Of a stretch of 64,000 nucleotides of DNA, positions 10,266 through 21,809 are shown piece by piece. Below the pieces are notes generated by a model. That model saw nothing but the letters and a program-made list of their open reading frames with translations. It was not told the DNA's origin and ran no database searches. The translations under genes and the position numbers were made by a program. Location: contig CAMPDV010002092.1 of assembly GCA_946699065.1 (NCBI GenBank), positions 1-64,000 of the forward strand, in the 5' to 3' direction. The stretch's first letter is position 1, and each line of letters opens with the position of its first letter. Origin of the DNA: Loxodes magnus (taxonomy: Eukaryota > Ciliophora > Karyorelictea > Loxodida > Loxodidae).

Positions 10266-11840
10266 TTGAAAAGTTTTTTAAATAACTTTTAAGAAGTAAA
10301 TATAAAAAAATAAATTACAATTTTAGGAAGAAATAAATTAGTTAAAAAATTTTTCTATAAGAGGGCTTAAAACTACCTTTTTAATAGATATTGCGAATTT
10401 TAAAAATAACTAATCTAAAAAGAGCTAAAAAATCTCTTTATAAAAATATGATCAATCAAGTAGAAAAAATGAGGTATAATGCATCTGTAATAATAAATTT
10501 TAGGCCAATTTACAAAGAATCTAAAAAAAGGAATTAAACAAGGATCTAAATAATGTATCTAACCTAACTATATAAAATATAGAAACAAAAATTTATTAAT
10601 CAAGTTTAAAAATATTCTGCTTTATTATAATAATTATAAAAATATTAAAAATTTAAGATTAGTAAAAGAGTTTTGAAAAGAGCTTACTACGACTAACTAT
10701 CTGTTTTTAGTTTGCGAAAAGATGTTAATTTAGAAGAGGAAAACAAGTTTTTAAGAAAAATTGCTATATTAAGTATTTTTTCTCTTTAAAATTTTTCTCA
10801 TTCTGTAATATTAAAAGAAAAGCTTTAAAGATAAACTTTCTGATTATAAGCAACTTGAATATATCTACTATGTATATAGAAAATCGATTTTATTTATTAA
10901 TCTTAAAATTTGAATTTCTAATGAAGCTATTTTATTAAAGTTGAAAGCTTTTTTAAAAAATTGATTGATTATTTATCATATAAAAACATTTGCTAGTAAA
11001 CTATATAAATAATTTGAATATATGGAAAATTATAAAAATCTTCACTTTCTTGTAAATTATCTTATATTTCCATCTAAAATAAGAATAAAATTATATTCTA
11101 ATATTAAATAATAAGAATTAGCAAAATGAAAGTGTAAATAATTAAGAAATCAATATAGTTTTGATTATATCAAAAAAGGTTAAAAGCTTTAATCTTTTGT
11201 ATAATTAAAATAATATACAAAGTGTAAGTTAATAACTATTATAATTATATCTATAAAAAATGGGAAATATTTCGTACAATATAAAAAGAAACATATATAG
11301 CATAATAAAAAGCAAAGTTTCTACTAAGCCGATAATGCTAATAGCCCACAATTTCATAAATAACCTTAATAATGAACTATTTTTGTTATATGCTAAATTA
11401 TTAGACAACTAAATTATAATTTATAATTTAAGCATTCCTTTAATAAATGCTTGCTTTAATATACAATATAGTAATTTTTAATTTAAGATACTAAATATTC
11501 ATAAACATAATAATATTTAAAGTGGTTTAATAAATATAATTTTTAAAAGATTAAACACTTATTTTAATTTAAAATATCTTATCAAGAAATTAAATTAAAA
11601 TGTTTTCATATTCATTTTCTAATTAAATAGTCATTATTTTTTCCTTATTGATCTATTTTATTAATATTTTAAAGATTGTAATTATATTTATTCATAAAGT
11701 ATGATATCAACTGAAAATTGCTAGATTATTTAAAGTTAAAAACTTAATTATTAAAACAATTCTTTTATAAGATAAACAGTGATAAGATGATATTATAGCT
11801 TAAAAAGATAATTTTTCCTGCAAATTGATTTATAAAACAA
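10266..11840. other. AT-rich arm sequence, no confirmed gene
   Basis: Conserved in copies B and C. At about 10440-10830 the + strand can be read as a Lys/Gln-rich polypeptide (FSLRKDVNLEEENKFLRKIA), but support is too weak to call a gene. Confidence 0.45.
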
Positions 11841-11964
11841 AACTTAATTTTATATGAGATTAATTGAAAATGTGCAAGAATTTGAGGAAATATAAAATAA
11901 ATAGGTTATAAGATGCAATAAATCGTCAAAAATATTTAGAATCTTTCCTGCAAACTTATCTCCA

Positions 11965-13085
11965 TCTATTCTAAATGAAGAATTTAGATTTTTGTAAAAC
12001 AACTCTAAGGTTTTTATTAGTCCAAGTGGTAGTTTAACTCTCTTAAATTGATCTAATAAAAGTCTTCTTTCTATTGAGTCAAACATTTTTTCAACATCTA
12101 TCAGTGTTGCTATCAGTTTAGTCTTACTTTTAGCACTTTTCTGATAGTTATCAATTATTTATTATATTATTCAAATTTATTAAGTTTTTTATCTGATTTT
12201 TATAAATCCTATTTATGAAAAACGAATCAAATTTCTCGCAAAATCAGATTGTATTTCTTTTTGTTAAAGCTTTATCATATAGTTTTATAATAATATTAAT
12301 AAGAGAAATAGGTAGTCAGTTTTTCCAGTCATCTTTATTTCCTTTTTTAATATTGGAATTTTTGCCAATGTATTTAATTCCTAAGGGATTCTTCCAAATC
12401 TTAACATATTATTCAGAAAAGAGTGAAGAATTATTAACAAATATTATCCACCATATTTCAGAAATTCACCTTTTATTCAAGCTGAAAAAGCTGCTTTTCC
12501 ATTCATAATTTATTTTATAATTTTTTGTATGGTAAAAAGATAAAATCCTAATAAATATGAGAGTTGATAATCTTTAATTTCCTATATACTATCTTATATT
12601 TTATCTATTTTTTAATTACTGAGAATTATATTATTTAGTTAGATTAAAATTTTTGTTAAAAATAAATTCTTCCATGACTCAATAGATTTATTTTTGATTT
12701 CTTAATTAAAGTTAATTTAATTATTTTTTTAGGGTTTTTAATTTTCTTAGTATTTGAAAATATTTCTTTTGCTTCTTCATTTAGAAGTAAAAGTTTCTTT
12801 TTTGCTTTATTTTCTCAAAATTTCACAAATTAGACTTGAAGTTTTTCCAAATTTGTTTCGCTGTTTCATGAAGATTAGTTACTTATTAGTTTATTCTTCC
12901 AGATATAATATATGCTATTTATATACTGAGTTAGCCCTTTTAGACCTACATAATTCTTAATAAAATCTCGAGGAAATTTTTTATAACTTGAGTCTGGAAT
13001 AAAGAATCCTAATGTTTAATCAGCATAGTATTAGATGTTATTTTTGATAAATTCATATTAAACTTCAAGAATCTTAATCTATCTA
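11965..13085 (-). pseudogene. LINE reverse transcriptase, N-terminal half (inverted piece, left arm)
   Basis: The reverse strand encodes the fingers/palm part of a non-LTR RT: a KAxxP-type region, 'KKGNKDDW' with NW.PIS, and DVEKMFDSIERRLLLDQ, the first catalytic Asp region. It is cut at 'FRIDGDKF', where it runs into unrelated arm sequence. The matching C-terminal half starts at 13090 but on the opposite strand, so this half has been flipped. Copy C (complement 42780-45770) keeps the two halves collinear. Confidence 0.8.
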
Positions 13086-13089
13086 AAAG

Positions 13090-13788
13090 AATTCTAAAGA
13101 ACGCCAGAACATTATAATACAACAATGGAGTTATGTAAGGAAATTTGCATGGACCGGCTTTAGCATTGTTGTATTATGATATAGTAATTAGATATTTGGA
13201 AAGTAAAAGTACCTAATTGAGATTCAAATGCCAGGGTTGGAGTATTAGCTTCGCATGTAGACGATGAGCAGATGATTTGATTCTTCTTTCTAGAACTTAA
13301 AAGTAAATGCAGGAGTTAATAAATGAAACAAGTAAGAATTTTTACATAAACTCACTTAAAGATAAATGTTATCAAATTTGAATGCATCTAAATTTTAAAG
13401 AAACATTAGAAATAATAAAATTAAATTTATGATTAGACAATTAACCAATTATTTAAAAGGAACTTTTAACATATTAAGATGTAATGCTACATTAGAAGAA
13501 GAATTTTAATTCTCATTGTAGAGAAGTCTCGTTCAAATATTTAGTTACAATGAAAAAAGCTGTTTTTTAACTTATAAGATATAAGAATGTGATTTCTTGA
13601 CATTTTAAAATTCTATGCAGGCTTTTTACACTACCTAAAACAGAATATGGAGGAGAGCTAGTACCATGGTGTATTCAGAAAGGAATAACTGGAGTTTTGA
13701 ATAGAATTGAATCAAGTATGAGAATGATTTCAAGAAAAGTATTTTAAGCAGCAACACTTTAAATGAAGCTATTTGATTTTATATTAAT
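13090..13788 (+). pseudogene. LINE reverse transcriptase, palm/thumb half (left arm)
   Basis: Encodes WADDLILLSRTQKQMQELIN, the ADD catalytic box, followed by a thumb/connection region (LPKTEYGGELVPW). Just before the box, an 11 bp near-duplication (13257-13267 versus 13268-13278) doubles the ADD codons and shifts the frame. The end joins module M1. The polymerase cannot be active as it stands. Confidence 0.75.
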
Positions 13789-13869
13789 TTTAGATAAAAC
13801 AGCAAATAATAATTGATTTATTTATAATTATATGAAATTGTTTCTCTGCTATTAAGAAATTTCAAGAAG

Positions 13870-14380
13870 TACAGTGTTTCTAGCTCCTCGCTGTTCGTTA
13901 AGATTTTTGGGGCAACTTTATGATTTCGCGTTCCCATTTGCGATTTTTTTAGATAGTTTTACCTTTCTACATTCCTGTCGGGCTTAGTTATAACTCCATA
14001 TTCTTCCTCTTATACATTCTTCCATTCTCGTGCAAAAAAATTTTGTTCAGCCCAATTGCTTCTGTTCGCTTTGCTTATCACAAATTCCTTTGTTTCTATT
14101 GAAACTTCTTACAGTTCTGATATAGCTTTTATTGGTTTTAGAAGCGAAAGCATCTTTTCTGAATCGGAATTAGTCTCATTTGAGGTTAAGCTTAGGGTTT
14201 GACGAATATTGAGATCGATCTAGTATTAGCTATTCCATTCTTGATTCTTTTAGGAGTTAAATTTCTTATTCTTATTTCACTACTTAATCCCTCAGCTAAG
14301 TTGTGTTTTTATCCTAATGGTTTGGATGCCGAAGAACGCATCCATTTGCGTTCATAGTCATCTATACGATCCCCGTCCAT
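13870..14380 (-). pseudogene. Unknown ORF beta, M1 copy (frameshifted)
   Basis: Begins at ATG 14380 with MDGDRIDDYERKWMRSSAS, as in the intact M2 copy, but small indels soon change the frame. Overlaps the 3' end of ORF alpha. See the M2 copy at 33653-34168. Confidence 0.45.
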
Positions 14381-14764
14381 TTAATTCTTTTCTTTGTGGC
14401 TTGAAAATTAGTTTTTTGTTCTAGTATTTCAACTTTTAAACTTCTTCATTAAAGTTCATCACCCTTAATGCAAACTACGCTACATCAAATTGCTCAGAGT
14501 TAAAGCCAAAGGATGTTCCTAGTCACGCAATACCATCTCCTACTGCCTTCGAGATCTCTCTTCCGTGTTCGGAGTTTACCAAGTTTTTTTCTGTCGTTTA
14601 CCCAGCTTTAAAAGTTGTTAGGTCTATTATTAGTTTTTTTTGCTGATAAAAGGCTGGCCTAATTAAAGAAAAAACGTGAGGTTAGAAGAAATGGCATCTC
14701 GCTTGCTCTCTTCCTTTTTGTCTTTGGAAGAGGTAGTAAAGAAGCCCTATTGGAAGTTTGGCAT
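14358..14764 (-). CDS. Unknown ORF alpha, M1 copy
   Basis: From ATG 14764 (MPNFQQGFFTTSSKDKKEES). One extra T near codon 26 breaks the N-terminal frame, while the C-terminal half is uninterrupted (GTSFGFNSEQFDVAQFALRV) to a TGA at SYR. The M2 copy has the complementary pattern: intact N-terminus, one-base insertion in the middle. Between the two copies a 3-base in-frame indel supports coding. The start (M-x-N-F-x-x-GFF) resembles that of the LINE ORF1-like gene at 19035, so it may be the ORF1 N-terminus of another LINE family; this is inference. Confidence 0.45.
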
Positions 14765-15047
14765 TTTTTAAATTTCATATAAATAGATGTATCTTATAAT
14801 TATCCAAGCTAGAAAAAACTTAAAATTTTATAAAGTTAATAATTTAAAATAATTTAATTATTAGATTTAACCTTTTTAAATAAAATTTAGTTTTCAAATA
14901 AGCTTACTAAATATTATTGCTTTTAAGAAAGCATCTTAAACATTTTTTATTTTAAGTTTTGAAAATTAAATTTTATTTTATTTTAAATTAAATTATTAAA
15001 TATGTTAATGTAAATAATCTTAAATAGGTTTAGCTTTTAATATTGCT

Positions 15048-17130
15048 TCAATAAGAGCTTGCAATATTATTAGAATATAAATATTTAAAAGATAGTTTAA
15101 TTAAAATTGTTTTTAAAGTTTCTATCTATACAGAGGACAAAAAACTCAAACTCTATAGATATATTACACATTTCAAATGACGTGGATCACCATGCAAAGC
15201 AGCCCCCTAAATTTATGAGAATGATGAAAAACATATAGGATATCCTGCCACGTCTTCTATTTGCTGCTATATTCTTTCTTTTTCTTGGTTGAAGATTCCT
15301 ACTACTTAAATAGATTTTTCTGAAGGAATATAGTCAGTTTCCTCTTATGTTTCCTCTTATATTTCTTCCTGCTTTTCTTCACTTTCTTCTACATATTTTT
15401 GTTATACATCCTGATTTGCTCTTATAGTTTATCCAAATTACATTGCTATAAGACTTGCTTATTCTTTACATGATTTTCTTTTTTTTCTCCAATTCATATC
15501 GTAATTGCTAAGCTTGGAAGTTTTTTCTTGAAAACCTCATATACTGCGCTATTTTAAAATACTGTTCTTGCAATTATAAATAAAATAAATTTGACTCCTA
15601 AAGGTGGCGTAGGTTTTTCTTCTTTATAACCATCTAATTTTCTCTTATATAACTCGAGCATTTTCTTCAGTTCAATCTTTTGCTAAACTGAAAATAATAA
15701 TTTTTCATTCTTTGCTATTTTAAGATGTATAAATTTGATTTGAAAAAGGATATCTTAAGATATGATAAATATTTAACATTTATTTAGTTTTATTTACTTT
15801 TTCTTATTCAGTTTATTAAGTACTAAGAACATTTTAAGTATTTTAGTCTATTTTTAGTGGTATGGGAGCATTTTATTATACTAATCTAAGCATTTCCTGT
15901 TCAAACAGCACATCTATTAAACTTACTAGCTCCTAGAATAAATTCAGCAACTCCTGCTTCACTTAAGGAGCTTTTCCCACTTGGACAGATTGCTAAACAT
16001 AGAATAGTAATTCCATTCAAATTTTTACAATTTTACCTTACTAAAAATTAATTCTTCTAAGTAGAATATAAGCTAGACATTCTTCATGGTCTCTAAAATA
16101 CTGTTCTGAAGCAATCTAATTCAAAATTTCAACTTATTGTCTTATTTTGCACTGAACTTCATACTTTTTTGTGTAAATATTCAATCAGTTAATCACTTTC
16201 AAATATGCTTTTCATTTAAAGACTTGGAATATTTCTAGCAAATCTTTCCCAAATCATTCTAAGGATTTAGTCAGATAATCCATCAGCTGTTATATTTTAT
16301 TGATGAGTAAAATATAAACCATAGAAAAAACACCATAAATCGGTTATTTAAGAATGCTTTGCTATTTCAAAATCTCTCATATTATAAAGTATGAAGTCAT
16401 AGTCACTAGGGTCAATAAAATTTTTATAATCTCTATATTTTAAAGCTGCTTCAAGAGAGCTATTTCTCTTCATCATCAATTCTTCCAATAGCTATATTCC
16501 TTACAATTTCTACTAAAAGCTTACCAAGTTAGGAACTTTCACGGATTATTCTCTTAGAATTATTTATACAGTGTTTATCATAGCCAATATATAGATTAAA
16601 AATTTGTCTTCTTCTGATCTATAATAAGCCATTAAAGTACCATAAATACATGCTAGGTAAGACTAAACCATTTCAAGAGCATATATTTTTTATTTCCCCT
16701 CTAATCTTAAAAACTTATTCTATGCATCAGACTCTAGATGTACAAAAGATGATATTAATCAGTTTTAGTTCTCAGGATGTTTCTTTCTCCAAAATGCATT
16801 ATTAATTATACTGCAAGGTAATAATCCTAAAACACCTCGCTAATTTACACGCTTCATTCAGACCCAATTATTAGTTCTAAAATACAAACAGGTACAGTTC
16901 CCGTTTGTAATGTTACATCTGTTTCTGGTAGTTAAAAAACTAGCACTAAATACGCATCAGCTTCAGTTTTTCCATCATGATTTTTAAAGGTATCATTAAG
17001 CATTTCAATTTCTACATTTTATCTCAATAAATTTTATCTCTCTGCAGCTCACTAAGTATGAGATGGTATTTAATAATTAATTATTGGAGTCAGGCAATCT
17101 TAATAAGATATAAAAAGTACAGGGACTGTA
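15048..17130 (-). CDS. Large unknown gene of module M1
   Basis: The reverse strand reads as a protein of roughly 650-690 residues: a hydrophobic N-terminal stretch (TLFIAIKFTVPVLFISYQD), a region with AYLVLVFQLPETDV, a long helical middle (AFWRKKHPENQNWLISSFVH; ITDLWCFFYGLYFTHQQNIT), CPSGKSSLSEAG, and an acidic tail of Glu/Gln repeats near 15310-15400. One frame change near 16860 and another near 15700 may be short introns or errors; exact splicing is not resolved. The M2 copy (34781-36865) is nearly identical with the same reading. CPSGKS is not a proper Walker A motif. No family recognised. Confidence 0.45.
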
Positions 17131-17159
17131 AATTTAATAGCAATAAAAAGTGTTAATTA

Positions 17160-18168
17160 ATATATAATAGATTTTTAGAATATTTATACTACTGAAGACG
17201 CGGTATGGGTCAGAATTAATTACTTGAACTATTCTTCAGAGATAAAAAATAAAATGATATAATCACTAGCTAAAGATAAGTAGCAAGATGTACTTTAAAA
17301 AAGTCTTATCTACTTTTAATGAATCTTAGTTTATTGTCTTTAATTGGTTATTCTTTTAAAATTACATTGCAATGTATTATTTCAAATTCTATATAAAACT
17401 TTACACTGAATCTTAAATGGATCCCAACTCTGATGTAGCATTTATTTTAACAAAGTACAGTAACCTTAAATATTTAAAGAATTCTAAATAAATGAATTAA
17501 CATTTTCAAATAGAACTTTAAGATGCTAGTAGTAGCAAATAATTTTAAATAAAGTTTTAAATAAAATAGAATTAAAATTTTATTCAGATGTAATAGGAAG
17601 GTTGAGTGCAATGCCTACTTCACACCTTTATTTTAAAGATTAAGATAATAACATTGACTAATAGAAATTTCCAACTTATACTTACACAATATTAAACAAG
17701 ACAATGATTAGAGAAATAGTATCAATTTTCAAATTAATGACCTTTAGTTACAATTTTTAGTATTATTTGAAATATATGTACTATTAAATAAAACACTCTT
17801 AAATATAGATTTGCAGAGAATAAGAAACCTATTAACATATTTCTTAATGTGAAGCTCTGCAAGATTTAATGGAAGAATTTAAAGACTTGAAAAATTATGA
17901 TTTGCTTAAACTTATAACTTACAAAAAATTTAAATTAATCCTAACTTCCATACTCCAAGATAACTTTAACAAATTGACAACAGAATTAAATACTTTCATT
18001 CAAAATTGCTTCATAGAAGAATTTAAATTTTAGAGTTAAAAAACGAACAAGTGGAAGAGTTAATGGAATAATTTGGCTTGTGAGCAAGTGCAGAAGAAAA
18101 TGATTAAAGAAAATTAAATCAAGATTATTGAGATGGAAGTTGTAAAACATTTTTTATTATCTATATGA
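17160..18168 (+). pseudogene. LINE ORF2 C-terminus with zinc knuckle (family 2), M1 copy
   Basis: Reads from about TEDAVWVRINYLNYSSEI to a TGA at 18166-18168. Near 17800 it has a degraded Cys/His motif (IQICREQETYQHISQC); the M2 copy keeps CICGEQETYQHISQC, the C-terminal CCHC-like knuckle common in LINE ORF2 proteins. After it come about 110 charged, helical residues. The RT part is absent, so this is a 5'-truncated fragment, lying head-to-head with the large unknown gene. Confidence 0.65.
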
Positions 18169-18169
18169 A

Positions 18170-18519
18170 ATATGGTAAACACATATAAATTTTAATTATT
18201 ATATATATTAATCAATATAAGTAAAAAAAATAACCATTTTTAATTTTTAACTTAGTTTTTAAATTATATATCAAAAAATTTTAATTTAAATTAGAATTAT
18301 AATTGAAAATATTATTAAAGTTAAGGCTTTGAAATGAAAGCTAATGTTTTTATAATTAAATAATTTTTTAAATTAAATTAGTAATTAGTTATCATTTTCA
18401 TATTATATCAAGATTAAAAATTGCTTTGAAAGCGTAACAATCTTTTTGCTTAATTAAAATGCTGCAAAAATTTTAATTAATTATAAATAATAAAAATTAA
18501 AGTTTAGGTTTAAATCTTA
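18170..18519. other. AT-rich gap between LINE fragments
   Basis: Mostly A/T with no coding signal; probably 3' untranslated sequence of the fragment ending at 18168. Confidence 0.4.
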
Positions 18520-19035
18520 AGTTATTGTCACCTTCAATTATCATTGAATCATTTCTTTATTCTTTCAATTCCATTTAAAGATGTAGTTTGTACTGATTTT
18601 CTTCTATTTTTTCTAATTTGCTGATTAGTTCTTTCTGCTTCTATTGCTAGTTTTGAGATTAACTACTCTAGTCTTGTGATATATTTCAAAATGCGTTAAG
18701 GTCTCTTTCTTAGGTCACGAGTCTCGATTCTATTTCCTCTGCAAGTTCAAGTTTTACATTAACTTCTTATTGTCTTTCTTCAACATTTTTACCTCTTCCT
18801 GGAGGTCTACCACCATTTTAACAAGCTAATCATAGTTTATTTACTATTATGTAGCGAGATTCGAGACTTCCGAGCGCATAATATTCTTATCCTATTTTTA
18901 GGCTTTTTTTAGAGGTGGGAGATTCATCCTGATTGATGATTTTTTATTACTCTTTTCCTGGTCCTAACCTTTCTAGGATGTCGTTAACTCCTACTTTTTA
19001 GGAGCCACGAAGAATCCCGGTTTGAATCCTGACAT
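18520..19035 (-). pseudogene. LINE ORF1-like protein, M1 copy
   Basis: Starts at ATG 19035 (MSGFKPGFFVAPKKQELTTS). A basic N-terminus leads into a heptad coiled coil (LVKMVVDLQEEVKMLKKDNK). After a 19 nt GT..AG intron candidate, or a one-base change, it continues as RILKYITRLEQLISKLAIEA and then RNDSMIIEG, matching the left-arm ORF1. An extra A just before RNDS is shared with M2. Only the N-terminal part is present. The protein family coats LINE RNA. Confidence 0.6.
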
Positions 19036-19859
19036 CTTTTAAAAAAATAAGGTTAAAAGATAATAATTAATAAAGATAAAATGTAAGATAAACTTTAGAA
19101 TTTATAATAAATAAAATTAAAAAAAGTAAAATTTCATTCAATTAACAGATAATCCTTATTATTTTTAATTTAGATCCTCTTAAAATAAAATAGATAAAAA
19201 GATATTTTAATTAATGTTATAATCTAAAAATATTAGAAGTAAAAAAAGAGTTAAATCTTAAATGATTCTTTAGTAATAATATTTCTAGATAATCGTTAGT
19301 AAAGAAAAAGAAAATCATAAATTTTAAGATTTTTTATTAAGTTTATGAAGAAAAAATTAATATTAAAATTCATTCCTAAAATGAATTACAATTTAAACAT
19401 ATTTAACTACTAATTATTTAAATTTTACATATTTTTAAAAAGCTAAATTTTTATATAAATTAAAGAACTATTTCTAAAATTAAATAAATATTTTTATTAT
19501 ATATTAAAGAATTAAAAAATTTATAAATGTGCAAGGCAATTACAAATAAACCTTTCTTAAAAAAGAGTTTAGCGTTTAGAAAATTATAAATAAATATATA
19601 ATTACTAAAACATTTAAACTAAAAATTACATTAATATTCTTATTTTTAGCAAATTTTAGCTTTAAATTCTAAAATTAAAAGGTTATCTTAATTTAATAAA
19701 TAGAGCGATAAAGATATCTAATAGTAAAAGATTGAAATTAAAAGAGATAATATTTATAGGATATTAATGAACCTATTAAGTAAAAAAGAATTTCTAAAGT
19801 TTTATTATTATTATTATTATTATTAAATAATTAATTCTTATGCTACATAATTATTTGAT
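19036..19859. other. AT-rich stretch with (TTA)n
   Basis: No gene recognised. A TTA trinucleotide run lies at 19801-19826 (M2: about 39545-39570). Confidence 0.55.
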
Positions 19860-20656
19860 TTAGTATAAACTAGCTAAAATGTAATAAAAATATAATATAA
19901 AATTAGTTGTTTAAGTTTAATAAAATAGATTTAAAATACTTTGATTAATATATAGTTAAATATTCTAAAAGGGATTCCTTGATTATGAAAGTTTTAAATT
20001 AGGCTTTTTAATAAATTGAATATGATTTAGTGATAATTTTAGAATATTTAAAGTAAATTAGGATTATTTAATAAATGATAATTAAATTTGATTAAAAAGG
20101 ATAAAATGATTAGTTAGTATTTTGACTTAAAGTAGTTAATGAATAATAGACTAATGATTTAATGATTATATTGATTTTGAATAATAATGTTTATAGTTTT
20201 AAAATATTAGTAGTATAATCCCTTATAATGCTTTTATATTTTTGATGACTAATTTAAATTAATCTTTTTTGATAAAATAATAATTTAATTAATTAATTTT
20301 ATTATTTTTAAATTAAATATACTAATTATTTATTTATCAATTCATAGTCATTTAACATTATTTAAATAACATTTAACTATATCAACAGTAACTATCAAAA
20401 CTACTATTACTACTATCAAATATACTATTTACATATTTTTACTAACAAACCTAAATAACTCATTTCAAATTACTTCTTTAATAACTTATATAATATCTAT
20501 TTATTATTTAACATACAAATATTACATTCTACTATTATAACAAAAACTATAACCTATTTTACTTCTACTAAATCCAAACCCATACCTAGTTATTAGATTA
20601 TTAGAAACTAAAAAAAACTAAATACCATTTACTTTATTCCTATTAATATCAAACCT
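19860..20656. promoter_or_regulatory. Near-invariant non-coding island with GC-skew reversal (M1)
   Basis: Matches 39608-40404 over 797 bases with no indels and, by my reading, one mismatch (20084), although flanking module sequence differs every few tens of bases. The left half is G-rich and C-poor on the + strand. From about 20330 the + strand is C-rich and nearly G-free, with 20389-20588 containing no G at all. No coding pattern. Such a flip is typical of replication initiation sites or divergent transcription; the role here is inference. Confidence 0.6.
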
Positions 20657-20829
20657 CTACTAAAATTATTTCTATTTCTTAAATAAGAAAAAGAAGCAAT
20701 AGTTTGAAGGGTATTTCTAAAATTAAAATTTAGAAATTTAAAATGTTTGCTTCAAAGTTTCCTCCTTAATAAACCATTATTTGAGTTATTTGCTTTACTA
20801 TAATAAAGCATAATATTATTTCCTAAAAT

Positions 20830-21800
20830 AGTATTTTAACATAAGAACAACATGTATAAGAGAAAGATTTAGATTATTTATCTATAATTCATTAAATATT
20901 GTACAAGTGTTGGGAATAATAGTTTATTTTTACCTTTCATTTTAATATCGACAATGATAGCTCCAATTTAACAAAAATAATTCTACTTAGTAAAAAAGAT
21001 AAAATTACATCATTTAATCTTTATTCTCAAAATCAGAGTAAAGAAATTAATTTTAAGTAAGATAAATATATTTTTTAATTAAGAGTTGTCAAGATAATCA
21101 AAACCTTGCTTACTTATGAATATTTGCAAATAAATATTATAATTGATGATTTCAAAGAGTTTAATAAGCATAGAATTATTAAAAAAAATTTATTATAATA
21201 ATGCCTTTAAAGAAATGCAGTCATATAAACAGCGAAAAGATTTGTTGATTTAATAAGAGATATATAAAACGTTTTCTCTTTAATAATATACGCTAAATAA
21301 AATAGACATCTAATTTAAGAAACTATTTCAATCTAAAAACTAATTACTTATACATATAATTTTTAATATGAACGGAATCATCGATATATCAAAACTCAAT
21401 TAAATAAAGTTTGCTTAAGTAGACAGGAATTTGATACATTTGAGCACATTTTCAAACGTAATCTTTTTACAGATATTCTAAAAAAAATTGTAATAAACTT
21501 AAAATAATTAATGGAAAATAGTGTAAAAGACTGTTTTATATGACTAAAACTATATTAATAAATAGTTTACAAAAGATAAGATAATTAAATTAGATAAGTA
21601 CATAAAAATATTTCATCAATAATATTTAGGAGACCATTAGAGATTTTAAGAACTAGAGTGAAGAGAAAATAAGTTATATTAAAAACCCATAAACAGATTT
21701 AATGAGCTTAAAAATTCTTTATCATGATGAGAGTGAAAGAGAACCATGAATGAAATATGCAAACTTTTAAATTTAGCGTAATTTGCATGGTTAAATGCCA
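20830..21800 (+). pseudogene. LINE ORF2 C-terminal region (family 3), M1 copy
   Basis: One frame runs for about 320 codons (IIDDFKEFNKHRIIKKNL; TAKRFVDLIRDIQ; CLSRQEFDTFEHIFKRN). The last motif is a degraded form of the Cys/His knuckle with conserved 'DTFEHIF', aligned in position with the CMCG...HIFKC of the LINE tail at 22790-23640. RT domain absent. TGA occurs once as Trp (CFIWLKLY). The fragment is repeated in M2 at about 40570-41540. Confidence 0.5.
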
Positions 21801-21809
21801 ATAATTATA

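Larger units (their letters stand above)
1..13788. repeat. Left arm of a giant inverted repeat
   Basis: The first bases are the reverse complement of those ending at about 57778, and the match continues inward through the WD40 gene and LINE remains to about 13788/43985. The arms are near-identical over long tracts but differ by large indels. The left arm has an extra ~1.47 kb at 3925-5397. The right arm has an extra ~0.6 kb near 56240-56826 and a duplicated ~0.6 kb near 48170-48770. Whether the repeat continues left of base 1 cannot be seen. No transposase was recognised, so I call it an inverted repeat rather than a named transposon class. Confidence 0.9.

Noticed and set aside
12215-12508. 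Hydrophobic + strand ORF
   Set aside because: Antisense of the LINE RT N-terminal half; the − strand carries the RT motifs.
15960-16000. Walker A motif in CPSGKSSLS
   Set aside because: Lacks the GxxxxGK[ST] spacing and no Walker B follows.
18800-18840. AT-hook-like GGRPPGRGK reading on the − strand
   Set aside because: In a different frame from the ORF1 coiled coil whose synonymous-change pattern is convincing; chance reading.
19801-19826. Telomere-like or CRISPR-like repeat
   Set aside because: Simple (TTA)n microsatellite without spacers or telomeric units.
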